Shown here piece by piece: positions 51,063 through 61,000 of a stretch of 64,000 nucleotides of DNA (positions are counted from its first letter, which is position 1; each line of letters opens with the position of its first letter). Source of the stretch: JBCAXA01 sp038534295 (GTDB lineage Bacteria; Pseudomonadota; Gammaproteobacteria; Steroidobacterales; Woeseiaceae); assembly GCA_038534295.1 (NCBI GenBank), contig JBCAXA010000001.1:1178001-1242000 (forward strand), read 5' to 3'. Under the pieces are notes generated by a model. That model saw nothing but the letters and a program-made list of their open reading frames with translations. It ran no database searches and was not told the DNA's origin. The translations under genes and the position numbers were made by a program.

Positions 51063-53064
51063 TTCTCTGATCGTAGCGTTGGTCCTAGCTGCCGCGACGG
51101 CGCTCGCGTCAACCGCGCCCGAAGACCTGTTCCGTCCGTCACGCGAGCAAGCGGCGTTTCTCAGCCCCGACGGCACGAAGCTCGCTGTTATCGTTCGCAA
51201 CGACGATATCCAAAGCATCGAGGTCATCGACATCGCCGACAATGCGCGGCGTGAGGTGTTTTCGACTGAGATACTGAAAGCCGACGAGACGGCGATTACC
51301 AGCATCTCGTGGGTCGATAACACGTCGATTATGTTTTCGGTGTACGAGCTCGTTGAAGGCGTCGCCAAGCTCAGCGACACGCGCAATATTCGCCGGATTC
51401 TGTTCACGTCGGTGACCGAACCCGACAACACGATCCGCTACCTGCAATCGCGAGGGCTGGTGCTCTCGGCGCTGCCGAACGAACCAGACCGCGTGTTGTT
51501 TGCCGTCAGCGGGTCCAAATCCTACGTCTATAAGATCCAGCCAAGTCGGCTGCATGCGTGGGGATTCCGACGCACCAAAACGTCGAAAACCGATAACGGT
51601 CAGATCACTCGCACCAATCGCATCGCCGAAATCGACGGTCGCGCGATACGCTGGGTTGCCGACATCAATGGCGTCGTTCGCGCGGTCATGCGCGTGGCGG
51701 AAGGCGGCAAAATCGAAATGATGGTGCGCGAGAACGCCGAGACAGAATGGAGCAGCTTGCGAGAGTGGAACCTTAGGGCGATCGGCAAGCGTATGGCGAA
51801 GGCGGAGCGCCGTGGCACGGTCGAAGATATCGAGGACGACCCGGAGAATCGCATTTACTTTCCGAGCGCCATCATCGATGGGAGCGACGAGTTCGTTATC
51901 ATCGCCGGTAAGGACGATGAGCGCGCCGTGTTTCGCTACAACTACGAGACCGGCGAGAAAACCACGATCTACGAAAACCCCGACGCTGAGATTGTCGACG
52001 TCTCGTTGAGCTACGACGGCCAAGCCGTTCAAGAAGTCATCTATTACGAAGACGGCGCGATTCGGTACTTCTACCCCAACAGTGAGTATCAAAGCGTTCA
52101 AGCCACGCTGAGCGGAAAATTTCCGGCGTATTCGGTGCAGGTCGCATCCGCCGACGCGGCGGGCCAAACGTTCGTGGCTAACCTGTCCTCCAGCGTGCAG
52201 CCCGGGCGCATACTGGCCTATCGAGTTGCCACCGACGAGGCGGTCACGCTGTACGAAACCAATCCGTGGCTGAACGAAACCGAGCTGACGCCGAGTTCAG
52301 CGGCGTCGGTAACGGCCGCTGACGGCGTCGTCATCGAGTACTACCTGACCCAGCCGGAAGCCGCGGCACCGGTGCCGCTGGTCGTGTATCCGCACGGCGG
52401 CCCTGTCGGCGTGCGCGATCTTCGAATCTACGATCCTTTCGTGCAGCACGTAGTTGCTGCCGGTTACGCCGTGCTGCAGATCAACTTCCGCGGCTCCTCC
52501 GGCTTCGGTGGAGATTTTGAAGAGAGCGGCCGCGGTCAGTTTGGTGTTGAGATTTTGGCCGATATCGAAAGCGCCATCGACGCCGTGACCGCCAGCGCGA
52601 GCATCGACGGCTCACGAATTTGTATCGTTGGCCGCAGCTATGGCGGCTACGCGGCGCTGATGCTGCCGACACGTTCGCCGAATCGCTACCGCTGCAGCGC
52701 AGCGCACGCCGCACCGACCGACTTAGGTCTATTGGTTGCGGCGTCGCCGGACGGTGGCCGCACATCGCTACGCGAGTTTCTGGTCGGCGAGGTTGGCGAC
52801 GACGAGGTCTACGGCACGCTAAAGGCGCAGTCGCCGGTGTACCAGGCGGCCGGTATCGACGTGCCGGTGCTGCTGTCGCACGGCAAGACCGACAAGATTG
52901 TCGATCTCGAACACAGCCTGCGAATGAAACTGCGGCTCGAACGTCGCAACGCGAACGTCGACTGGCTGCTGTTTGAAGAAGAAGGCCACAGCTTTTCGGA
53001 AGTCGAGAACAGCGTCGCCTACAGCAACCGCGTCATCGAGTTTCTCGGCTCACATCTACAGTAG
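51052..53064 (+). CDS. S9-family prolyl oligopeptidase-like serine peptidase
   Basis: 670 residues from ATG 51052; a TTG at 51040 is a weaker option. Residues 1-22 are a signal peptide (LIVALVLAAATALAS). A beta-propeller occupies about 25-390, and the alpha/beta-hydrolase domain follows with the triad Ser529 in VGRSYGGYAALM, Asp614 in SHGKTDKIVD and His646 in EEEGHSFSEVEN. PHGGPVGVRDLRIYDPF is the oxyanion region. It is a periplasmic dipeptidyl/acylaminoacyl-peptidase-type enzyme that cleaves small peptides. Downstream there is no obvious terminator; 271 bases separate it from the sigma factor gene. Confidence 0.9.
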   Translation: MRRSSLIVALVLAAATALASTAPEDLFRPSREQAAFLSPDGTKLAVIVRNDDIQSIEVIDIADNARREVFSTEILKADETAITSISWVDNTSIMFSVYELVEGVAKLSDTRNIRRILFTSVTEPDNTIRYLQSRGLVLSALPNEPDRVLFAVSGSKSYVYKIQPSRLHAWGFRRTKTSKTDNGQITRTNRIAEIDGRAIRWVADINGVVRAVMRVAEGGKIEMMVRENAETEWSSLREWNLRAIGKRMAKAERRGTVEDIEDDPENRIYFPSAIIDGSDEFVIIAGKDDERAVFRYNYETGEKTTIYENPDAEIVDVSLSYDGQAVQEVIYYEDGAIRYFYPNSEYQSVQATLSGKFPAYSVQVASADAAGQTFVANLSSSVQPGRILAYRVATDEAVTLYETNPWLNETELTPSSAASVTAADGVVIEYYLTQPEAAAPVPLVVYPHGGPVGVRDLRIYDPFVQHVVAAGYAVLQINFRGSSGFGGDFEESGRGQFGVEILADIESAIDAVTASASIDGSRICIVGRSYGGYAALMLPTRSPNRYRCSAAHAAPTDLGLLVAASPDGGRTSLREFLVGEVGDDEVYGTLKAQSPVYQAAGIDVPVLLSHGKTDKIVDLEHSLRMKLRLERRNANVDWLLFEEEGHSFSEVENSVAYSNRVIEFLGSHLQ

Positions 53065-53335
53065 CATCGCGTCGGCCGCGAGGGACGGTCGTCCGCCAGT
53101 CGACTGGCATCGGCCACACCTGGCCCGCTCGGTACGCCGCGTGACCGCGCCGGCCCAGCGCTTGATCAGGCATCGTTTTACGACCAGTTAATGCAGCGAC
53201 ACCCATAGTGTCCCGCGACCTCGATAGCCCGCCGCTCGATTGGGCGTGGAATCGCCGAACGATTTCTCGAAATACATTGAACCGAGGCCCAATAGGCGGT
53301 CTCGTACGCCGTAAACGAGCGCAATATTCAATGCA

Positions 53336-53929
53336 ATGACCAGTGAGGCACGGCCGCAGCAGGGCGATGTGGACAGCGATTGCGTGGACCGCACATTGCT
53401 GCAGCAGATCGCAGAACACCGAGACCGTCGGGCCCTGCAGAGGCTCTATGACGCCTATGCGCCGCGCATCACCGGGTTTTTGCGGCGGATGACTAGCGAT
53501 GAAGGTCTGATCGAAGAGGCATTCAATGACGTCATGCTCAATGTCTGGAACAAAGCACACCAGTTCAAAGGACAGTCAAAGGCGTCCAGCTGGATATTCT
53601 CGATCGCCTATCGAGTCTGCCTGCGGATGGTGAAGCGGCAGAAATTTCGGGTCGGGGTCGTGGAAATGTTCGGCCGCGAACGCGCGGAGACAGAGACGGC
53701 GCCGACCAATCCCGTCGACACCTCGGATCTCATTGCTACGGCGCTCGAGAAATTGAGCGCCGCGCATCGGCTGGTCATCGAACTCAGCTACTTCCGCGAT
53801 TTTTCCACGGAAGAGATCGCGCAAATCATCGGGTGCCCGCAAAACACGGTGAAAACCCGCATGTTCCACGCGCGCAAGCAAATCCGCTCTTTTGTCGAGC
53901 AACAAGAGCAAAGGGCTCAGGCAACATGA
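53336..53929 (+). CDS. ECF-type RNA polymerase sigma factor
   Basis: 197 residues. Region 2 includes LQRLYDAYAPRITGFLRRMT and EEAFNDVMLNVWNKAHQFKG with SWIFSIAYRVCLRM; region 4 includes LSAAHRLVIELSYFRDFSTE then EEIAQIIGCPQNTVKTRMFH, an intact helix-turn-helix. It directs transcription of an envelope or stress regulon. The stop overlaps the downstream anti-sigma gene (ATGA), and the subtilase follows, so it forms a three-gene regulatory unit. Confidence 0.92.
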   Translation: MTSEARPQQGDVDSDCVDRTLLQQIAEHRDRRALQRLYDAYAPRITGFLRRMTSDEGLIEEAFNDVMLNVWNKAHQFKGQSKASSWIFSIAYRVCLRMVKRQKFRVGVVEMFGRERAETETAPTNPVDTSDLIATALEKLSAAHRLVIELSYFRDFSTEEIAQIIGCPQNTVKTRMFHARKQIRSFVEQQEQRAQAT

Positions 53930-54519
53930 AACAGATTACCCACAGCCACCCGCTAGAACACGACGTCCCGGACTATCTCAACGATCGACTGTCGGCAGCG
54001 GCGCGAAGCGAATTCGAAAAGGCGCTCGAAACCGATGCCGAGCTCCGCGACATCGTCGACTTCGAGCGAAAGATCAAGAAAACCGTTCGCGCAACCGCAC
54101 AAGACCCAGTTCGAGCGCCGCGCTTTGCCAGTCTCGAGCGACGGCTCGAGCAAACCTCCGCGCGTTCCTGGGCACCCGGCGGCACATGGTTGCTACCGAC
54201 AGCGGCGGCCGTCGCGCTGGCCGTTTTGGTCGGGATAAACCTCGATTTCTCTGGCGGCGATGATCCTTATATAACGCTGACGGACCAACCTGTCTCGTAT
54301 GAACAGCCGATGATTCGTATCGTGACCTTCGGCCCACTGCCGGAGCAGCAACTCGATGCTATCTTGGCTGAGCACCAGCTTCGCGTCGTCGAGCGCTATC
54401 CCAGTGTGAACAGCATTGATCTCGAGCCGATCGACCGATCTGCCTTGCCCGCCATCATCGAAGCCCTGGCGAATGACGATCGGGTGCGGTTTGCGCAGAA
54501 GGTGACGGAATCGCCCTGA
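53926..54519 (+). CDS. Membrane anti-sigma factor with I9-like periplasmic domain
   Basis: 197 residues. The N-terminal cytoplasmic part (1-85) contains DVPDYLNDRLSAAARSEFEK, as in ECF anti-sigma factors, without zinc-binding Cys. One TM helix at about 86-106 (GTWLLPTAAAVALAVLVGIN). The periplasmic domain (about 129-193) ILAEHQLRVVERYP then ALANDDRVRFAQ lines up with the propeptide region of the next gene (IADDYGLSIIEQWP then AINADKRVRWTQ). It holds the sigma factor at the membrane. The shared fold suggests the protease and the anti-sigma bind a common partner or each other. Confidence 0.85.
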   Translation: MKQITHSHPLEHDVPDYLNDRLSAAARSEFEKALETDAELRDIVDFERKIKKTVRATAQDPVRAPRFASLERRLEQTSARSWAPGGTWLLPTAAAVALAVLVGINLDFSGGDDPYITLTDQPVSYEQPMIRIVTFGPLPEQQLDAILAEHQLRVVERYPSVNSIDLEPIDRSALPAIIEALANDDRVRFAQKVTESP

Positions 54520-54533
54520 CAGAACGAGACCGC

Positions 54534-55718
54534 ATGAACAACACTAAGTACCGCGGCTTAGGCAGCGTGCTGCTCGTCGGGTTGCTCTCGGCGTGCGCCA
54601 GTCATACGGTCGGCGACGTGGCCGAGACGGTCATCGCCGACAATGCCCTGCTGATCGTCATCGATGATCCTCGCGGTGAGCTGCGCCGTCGCGGCGTGGG
54701 GCCCGGGTATGCAGCGCCGCAGGCCTACAGCGACGATCCGCTGCTGCGTCGCCGCGCCGCCGAGATCGCAGACGACTACGGCTTGTCGATTATCGAGCAA
54801 TGGCCACTCAGAAACATCGGCGTGCACTGCTTCGTGGTCGAGTGGCCGAGCCCCGCCACCGTTACGGCAATCAATGCCGACAAACGCGTACGTTGGACGC
54901 AGTCGTTCAATGAGTTCACGCTGCAATCGTCGGACCAAGCACGTACCGAGGTCTCGGTAGATCCGAATTGCGTCGTCTGTCGATTCGCCTCGGAGTTCAA
55001 CAGTGGCGGTCGTGATGTTGTTATCGCGGTCATTGATACGGCCGTTGACGTTGGCCACCCGGATTTGCATCGGAGTTCTTTGACGGTCAAAAACTTCGCC
55101 GGCCAGCGTGGCAATCCGAAAGAAGAAAAGCACGGCACCGCGGTGGTTGGCCTCATTGCCGCAATGGCCTCGGACGAGAAAGGCGTTAACGGGGTTGCGC
55201 CCGATGCAAACGTGCATTTGCTGCGCGCCTGCTGGCAAGAGCGCGACGGTACCGGCCGGTGCAATACGCTGACGTTGGCCCTGGCGCTGGACGCCGCGAT
55301 CGATTTGAGACCGGACATTCTCAATTTGAGCCTCAGCGGTCGTCGCGATCGTGTGCTCGATGAGCTGATTCAGGTGTTACTCAATAACGGGACCCTCGTT
55401 GTCGCCGCGTACGATGAACAGCGCCGTGCGGATGCACGATTCCCATCTCATCAGGAAGGAGTTGTCTACGCGTACGGTATTGAGCGCGGCGTGGATGACG
55501 CCAGCATAGACAACGTCATTTTCGCACCTAAGCACGCCCTATCACTGTCGCCGATGGCCGGCTACGCGCTGGTTTCCGGGCATTCGGTAGCAACGCCGCA
55601 ACTTTCCGCCATGGCGGCGAGGCTGATGGCGCTAGACAAAGACGCCTCCCGGCAACGCATCGTCGGCGAACTTTCCGGCTGGCTCGACCGCTACTACGCC
55701 CCGCCCGACGCGCCGTAG
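54534..55718 (+). CDS. Subtilisin-like (S8) serine protease lipoprotein
   Basis: 394 residues. The lipobox LLSAC21 gives a lipoprotein. An I9-like propeptide domain spans about 37-130. The catalytic triad is Asp168 (VIAVIDTAVDVGHPDL), His200 (KHGTAVVGLIAAMA) and Ser351 (SGHSVATPQLSAMA). The stretch NLSLSG follows DIL as in S8 enzymes. Fifteen bases after the anti-sigma gene. A membrane-anchored periplasmic protease next to an anti-sigma factor is a likely regulator of sigma release; direct evidence is lacking. Confidence 0.88.
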   Translation: MNNTKYRGLGSVLLVGLLSACASHTVGDVAETVIADNALLIVIDDPRGELRRRGVGPGYAAPQAYSDDPLLRRRAAEIADDYGLSIIEQWPLRNIGVHCFVVEWPSPATVTAINADKRVRWTQSFNEFTLQSSDQARTEVSVDPNCVVCRFASEFNSGGRDVVIAVIDTAVDVGHPDLHRSSLTVKNFAGQRGNPKEEKHGTAVVGLIAAMASDEKGVNGVAPDANVHLLRACWQERDGTGRCNTLTLALALDAAIDLRPDILNLSLSGRRDRVLDELIQVLLNNGTLVVAAYDEQRRADARFPSHQEGVVYAYGIERGVDDASIDNVIFAPKHALSLSPMAGYALVSGHSVATPQLSAMAARLMALDKDASRQRIVGELSGWLDRYYAPPDAP

Positions 55719-55844
55719 CTCATTCGACACGACACCGTAATGCGGGTCTGCGGGCGACTGTGGAATACTCAGCGTACGTCGTCACGCGGCGTTGATTGCG
55801 ACGCGCCGCCGAACTTCTTCGCCCCAACCAGGTCCGTTCGCAAC

Positions 55845-56552
55845 ATGCGATCCCGCTCACCAACATCGAGTCGACTGGTCCTGCCGGTCAGCGCCTGCCT
55901 CGCCGCACCGCTCTGTGCTCAGGCCGATGACTTTGGCCTCGTAATCCAGGCTTCAACAGATACGATATATCACGGCACGACCGAAACGTTTGGCGAGCCG
56001 TCAATCGGTATAAACGCTCAGTGGCAACCTGACGAGAATCTGTTTGTCGGTATCGAGGCGCACACGTCGCAAGTCGATGGCGTCCGCCAGCGTCATAGTT
56101 CTTACGGCGCTTACGTTGGCACGGCGTGGGAGCTAGACGACAACTGGCTCGTCAATGTGGCGGTCCAGCATCGTGAGTTTCCGGGCGCACCAAAGGAATG
56201 GGCGTCCACTGAGCTCAAGGCCGAAATAACCAATAAAAAGGGCTTTGCGCTTCGCCTCGACTACTCCCCGGATTACTACTCCCACGATACCGAGGCCTTC
56301 GTGGCGGAGATTGGTCAACAGCGATTTGTTACTGACCAAGCTTTTTATTCGTGGAAAGCCGGCGCTGTGCATCTGTCGAACGACCGGTTCTTCGACTACC
56401 AGTTTGCCGAGATCGGCGCGGGATTTGCGCATCGTCGGTACACGGTAAGTCTCGCCTACGGCTGGAACAGTGAGGACGGTCGTGATCTGTTCGGTGCGGA
56501 GCCCGTTCGTTCGCCCCGCCTGTTTGCGCAATTGGCCTATCGGCTGTACTAA
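55845..56552 (+). CDS. Outer-membrane beta-barrel protein, TIGR02001-like
   Basis: 235 residues from ATG 55845; the frame is open further upstream but this start gives a clean signal peptide (LVLPVSACLAAPLCAQA). Mature part DDFGLVIQASTDTIYHGTTE, then repeated amphipathic beta-strands (LFVGIEAHTSQVDGV, WLVNVAVQHREFPG, GAGFAHRRYTVSLAYGWN) and a final LAYRLY with terminal Tyr, typical of small barrels. This family is of unknown function. It follows the protease by about 126 bases and could be a target or partner of the sigma system. Confidence 0.75.
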   Translation: MRSRSPTSSRLVLPVSACLAAPLCAQADDFGLVIQASTDTIYHGTTETFGEPSIGINAQWQPDENLFVGIEAHTSQVDGVRQRHSSYGAYVGTAWELDDNWLVNVAVQHREFPGAPKEWASTELKAEITNKKGFALRLDYSPDYYSHDTEAFVAEIGQQRFVTDQAFYSWKAGAVHLSNDRFFDYQFAEIGAGFAHRRYTVSLAYGWNSEDGRDLFGAEPVRSPRLFAQLAYRLY

Positions 56553-56581
56553 CGCGCGCGTCGTTGCGCATCCTCCGCACG

Positions 56582-56616
56582 AAAAAAAGCGGCGACCAGA
56601 CGAATCCGGCCGCCGC
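56582..56616 (-). terminator. Rho-independent terminator of the spondin/CHRD gene
   Basis: On the minus strand, stem GCGGCGGCC with GGTCGCCGC (one G-U pair) around a ten-base loop, followed by TTTTTTT (plus A run at 56582-56588). It lies 28 bases after the minus-strand stop at 56645 and also separates the convergent barrel gene. Confidence 0.85.
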
Positions 56617-56644
56617 CCATTGCCGCTAACCAGTCAGGACTCAA

Positions 56645-57826
56645 TCAGTTGCGGACAAGCCGTACCTGGCCACGAATCTCACCCGCTGGGTTCGCTTCGG
56701 TGTGCAGGTTGATGTAGATGTTGCCGGCAGCCAGTTCGTTCAGCAGATTGAGGTACGGGTCCTCACCTTCTGCTAACGGGCCAATGACGTCGTGGGCATT
56801 GATTTTCGCCCAAACGCGATTGCCTTTGATGTCCGGCGTCAAGTTAGCAACGATCGGACCGTTTGTGCCGCGCTGGCCAAGGTGCAAGTGCGCCATGACA
56901 ACTGGGCCGGTTAGACGGCGGAAGCCGATGTCGATCTGGAGCACTTCACCGCCCAGCGATACCGCAAACGCGTTACCGCGGCCGCGGCTGTCGACCAGCT
57001 CTGCGCTGACTTCTTGACTCGGGGTGAGACGCGAACGAAACAGCGTCTTGCGACCCAAGTCGACGTACCGGAACGAGAACTCGGCGGCACGGTAGGTCGG
57101 CTCCAAGAAATCGGCCAGGCCGAAAATCGGCTGGCTCAGCACACCGTCCGGGAACACGAGATCGCGACGTAAGCCGGGGTGCAGTACCACAACGCCGTTT
57201 TCAGTGATGCCGGTGTCCGGTGCGGCCTGCGCCAAAAACGCCGTGTTCCCGGCAACTTCATCGTTGACTTCCGTACCAGCATCCAGAACCTCCGTGCCGG
57301 CTACCGCGAATCCTTCAGCAACAAATCGGCCGCGTTCATCGAAGATCTGGTGCGCCAGCGGGTTGCCATTGGCAATGAACGCGTCATTGCTAGGAATAAC
57401 CATCGACGCATAGCTGAAGTAACGGTCTTGCGCTGGGTTTACCTGGAGAGTGGTCGAAGAGCGGTCGCCAGGAACGAGCGGACCGGTCGGGCCGAACAGC
57501 GTCGACTGCGGCGAGTTGGGCTCGGCAATGCTGAATTCCTGGTTGAGCGGGCCAACCGTGCCGTCTTCGGCCAGTCGTTCTACGGCAGGGGCCGGAACAA
57601 GGCCTTCTGCGCCTAGCGGGACATTGCGGTCGTAAAGATCGAATGTGCCGTCGTGAATACCGATCCATACCGGTGTTTGTGCGGCACCGCGTGACGGCGC
57701 GCCGTTCTCAACGGTAACAATGACCGACGGAATCGAACGGCCCGAGTAGTTGTCGGCGTTAACCGTCATTGGTGCGGCCAGCGCACCGGCAATCGCCAGC
57801 GAAACAGATAGCGCTGTTTTCTTCAT
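56645..57826 (-). CDS. Exported protein with spondin-like and CHRD domains
   Basis: 393 residues from ATG 57826, with GGGAGA a few bases upstream (an adjacent ATG at 57829 is too close to it). Signal peptide ends at about NADN. The N-terminal region (about 25-170), with TPVWIGIHDGTFDLYDRNV and AVERLAEDGTVGPL, matches bacterial Spondin_N domains. The C-terminal part (about 265-393), with RSRLTPSQEVSAEL and AHLHLGQRGTNGPIV, ends INLHTEANPAGEIRGQV as in CHRD domains. Extracellular or periplasmic, possibly metal- or matrix-related. Divergent from the duplicated lipoprotein. Confidence 0.85.
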   Translation of the reverse strand: MKKTALSVSLAIAGALAAPMTVNADNYSGRSIPSVIVTVENGAPSRGAAQTPVWIGIHDGTFDLYDRNVPLGAEGLVPAPAVERLAEDGTVGPLNQEFSIAEPNSPQSTLFGPTGPLVPGDRSSTTLQVNPAQDRYFSYASMVIPSNDAFIANGNPLAHQIFDERGRFVAEGFAVAGTEVLDAGTEVNDEVAGNTAFLAQAAPDTGITENGVVVLHPGLRRDLVFPDGVLSQPIFGLADFLEPTYRAAEFSFRYVDLGRKTLFRSRLTPSQEVSAELVDSRGRGNAFAVSLGGEVLQIDIGFRRLTGPVVMAHLHLGQRGTNGPIVANLTPDIKGNRVWAKINAHDVIGPLAEGEDPYLNLLNELAAGNIYINLHTEANPAGEIRGQVRLVRN

Positions 57827-58059
57827 CATGTTCTCCCGAATTGATTTCTGAAGCAGTGGATGCCGGGCCGCAGAACCGCAACCTCGGCGCGTGTTCACGT
57901 CGTACACGGCCTAAGAGACGGGCTCGGCGAAGCCGGTTCAAAGGCTATGTACGTTTTATTTTTTGCTGCTTTTTTTGAACGACGCAGTTCGTTGCCGTCT
58001 CCCACCGGGCGAATCGATCAACTGAGATGTGAGCGCGCTGCGTTCACGGGAGACCTGCA

Positions 58060-61000
58060 ATGAAATTGAGCAATGCGACACGAACCGGCGTAGCGTTGTC
58101 TTTGGCGCTCGCCCTCGCCGCGTGCGATAACGACAACGACCCACCGCCCATCGTGCAGCCCGCGCCGCCGGTGAGCACGTGCCCGACCGTTGGCAACCTC
58201 ACCCCCGTTGAGCTGGCTGCCAACGAATGTCAGATCAGCGGCGTTCTGACCGAAGACGCAACGCTGTCGGCCGCGCAGACCTGGTTTCTGGAAGGTGGCC
58301 TACAAATTGGCGACGAGTCGACGACGGCAACCCTCGACATCGACGCCGGTACCGAAATCCGCGGCGATAGCGTCGACATGGTCGACCATATCGTCGTGTT
58401 TCCAGGCTCGGCGCTGCGCGCTAACGGTACCGGTGCTTTGCCGGTGCGGATGCTGTCGGATGACGATGGCGTCGACGGCTCGGCCGAATGGGGCGGGCTG
58501 TTCCTGCGCGGCTTTAATGGCCTACCGACCCTTACCGGAACGCAGGGCGCGAACCGCTTAGACTACCTGGTCGTTGCGGAAGCCGGCGCGGCGGTGACCG
58601 TTACCGTCGATGGTGCGGACGCGACCTACCAGGACAACATTGTGCTGAACGGTGTGGATCGCACGACGACGCTTACCTTCGTGCAGTCGCACAATTCAGC
58701 CCGCGATGGCCTGCACATCTTGAACGGCGACCCTCGCCTGGCGTGGATTCTTGCGACCGGCGCCCAGCGCGACGGCATCTGGTATCGCGATTTTTCGGGT
58801 CTCATTAAAGACCTGATGGTGATTCACGACCGCGATACCGACGGCAGCACCGGTCGTTCGGGCATTTACGCCAGCGAAACGATCGACGGCGACTCCAATC
58901 CGCGCATCGTCAACGCGACGTTGGTCGGCCGCGACAGCGAATCGATCGCCGCCGCAGACAGTGACAACGAGTTCGGCATTCTGTTTGCCGACAACACCGA
59001 TCAGATTCGCCTTGCGAACGTGCTGATCGCCAACTTCCGCAACGGCTGTTTCGAGGCCGACGACGGCGCCGACCTTAGCGCCATCGATACCGACGTACCG
59101 GGACCGACCTATCTCGATGGCGTGCACTGCGCCAACGAAGCCGGCCCGAACGGTAACTTCGGTGTCGTGCGCGCCGATGCTGCCGGGTTTGCCGACGGTG
59201 TCATCGCGGCCAACAACAGCATTAACGGCAACGGCCTGGTGTACTACAACGGCGCGGCGAACGGCATCACGTTCACCGGCGAGCTGGTGGATCGAGCCGA
59301 CAACTTCACGGCCAGCTGGTACCTCGACAATATCGGCGGTATCGGTAATGGGCTGGTTGGCGACTCAACGTTTCTGCACGCCTTTCTCGACGGCGACACG
59401 AACAACGACCGCACGGTGGACGCAGCCGATACCAATTCACCGTTCATCATCAGCGACGACGGCATCGATGGTTTCAACCAGGACGTTGCCGCTGACACGG
59501 GCGGTTACGACCTGACGCACGTCGGTGCCGTTCGCGGTGGCTCGACGGCGAACACGCAGTTCGACGGCTGGACGGTCGCAACGGGCGCCGACGACGGTTT
59601 CGTCGTCGGTATCAACGACGATCTCGTCGGTATCTCCGACTGTCCGGCAACGCTCGGTGGCGCGCTGGTAACCGCGCTGGATCGGGTCGGCGGGCGCAAT
59701 ACCTGTCAGGTCGGTGGTCTCGTCAGCGCTGACGCAACCATGACCAGTGACATCGAATGGGCGCTGGAAGGCGGCCTTGCGGTCGGCGATGCCAGCAACT
59801 TCGCAACGCTAACCATCGAAAGCGGCACGCGGATCCGCGGTGACAATGTCGACGCAACGGACTACCTGCTGGTCAGCCCGGGATCGTCACTCCAGGCGCT
59901 CGGTACGGGTGCCCGCCCCGTGCGCTTCACGTCCGACGACGCCGGCATCGATGGCAGCGGTGAATGGGGCGGCGTGTTCTTGCGTGGCTTCAACGGCCTC
60001 GGTGTCACCGGTACGCAGGCGGCGAACCTGCTCGACTACGTTGTCATCGCCGAAGGCGGCGCGGCGTCGACGATCACCGTCAATGGCAATGCGACGACTT
60101 ACTCGGACAATCTCGTATTGAACGGCGTCGACCGCGAAACCCGTCTCACGTTCGTGCAGTCCCACAACTCGACCCGTGACGGTATCCACATCGTCAACGG
60201 CGACCCGCGCCTGTCATGGATCCTGGCAACGGGTGCCGGCCGCGACGGCATCTGGTATCGCGACTTCAATGGTTTGATCAAGGACCTGATGGTGATTCAC
60301 AACCGCGATGCGGATGGCAGCACCGGTCGGTCCGGCATCTACGCCAGCGAAACGATTGCCGGCGACTCCAATCCACGCATCGTCAACGCGACGCTGGTTG
60401 GGCGCGATGCGAGCAGCGAGGTTGCCGACGCTACGGCCGTCGAGTTCGGCATCTTATTCGCCGACAACACCGATCAGATTCGCCTCGCCAACGTATTGAT
60501 TGCCAACTTCCGCAACGGCTGCTACCTGGCGGCCAGTGCGGCGAACCTCAGCCAGATCGACACAACGACGCCTGGACCGAACTACCTCGACGGCGTGCAC
60601 TGTGCCAATGAAGCCGGCCCGAACGGCAACTTTGGTATCGTTCGCGACACGTCGATTGGCTTCCCGGCGGGCACGGTGGCGGCTAACAACTCGAACGGCA
60701 ACGGCCTCGTGTACTACAACGGCGCTGGCGGTGCGTTGGCCGGTGCCAACACGACGTTCACGGCGGCGGCTGGCGGCATCAACTTCACCGGCGAGATCGT
60801 CGATCGTGCCGCCAACTTCACCGCGGGCTGGTACCTCGACAACATTCGCGGCATCGGTAACGGCCTCGCCGGCAACGCGTTCTTCCTGAACGGCTTTCTC
60901 GACGGCGACACCAATGGCGACGGTGTCGTCGATGCGGCCGATACCAACTCGCCGTTCATCATCGCCGACGACGGCATCGGCGGGTTCAACCAGGACGTCG

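Noticed and set aside
51139..52167. Minus-strand open frame of about 342 codons opposite the S9 peptidase
   Set aside because: The plus frame has the complete peptidase triad; the minus frame shows no domain.
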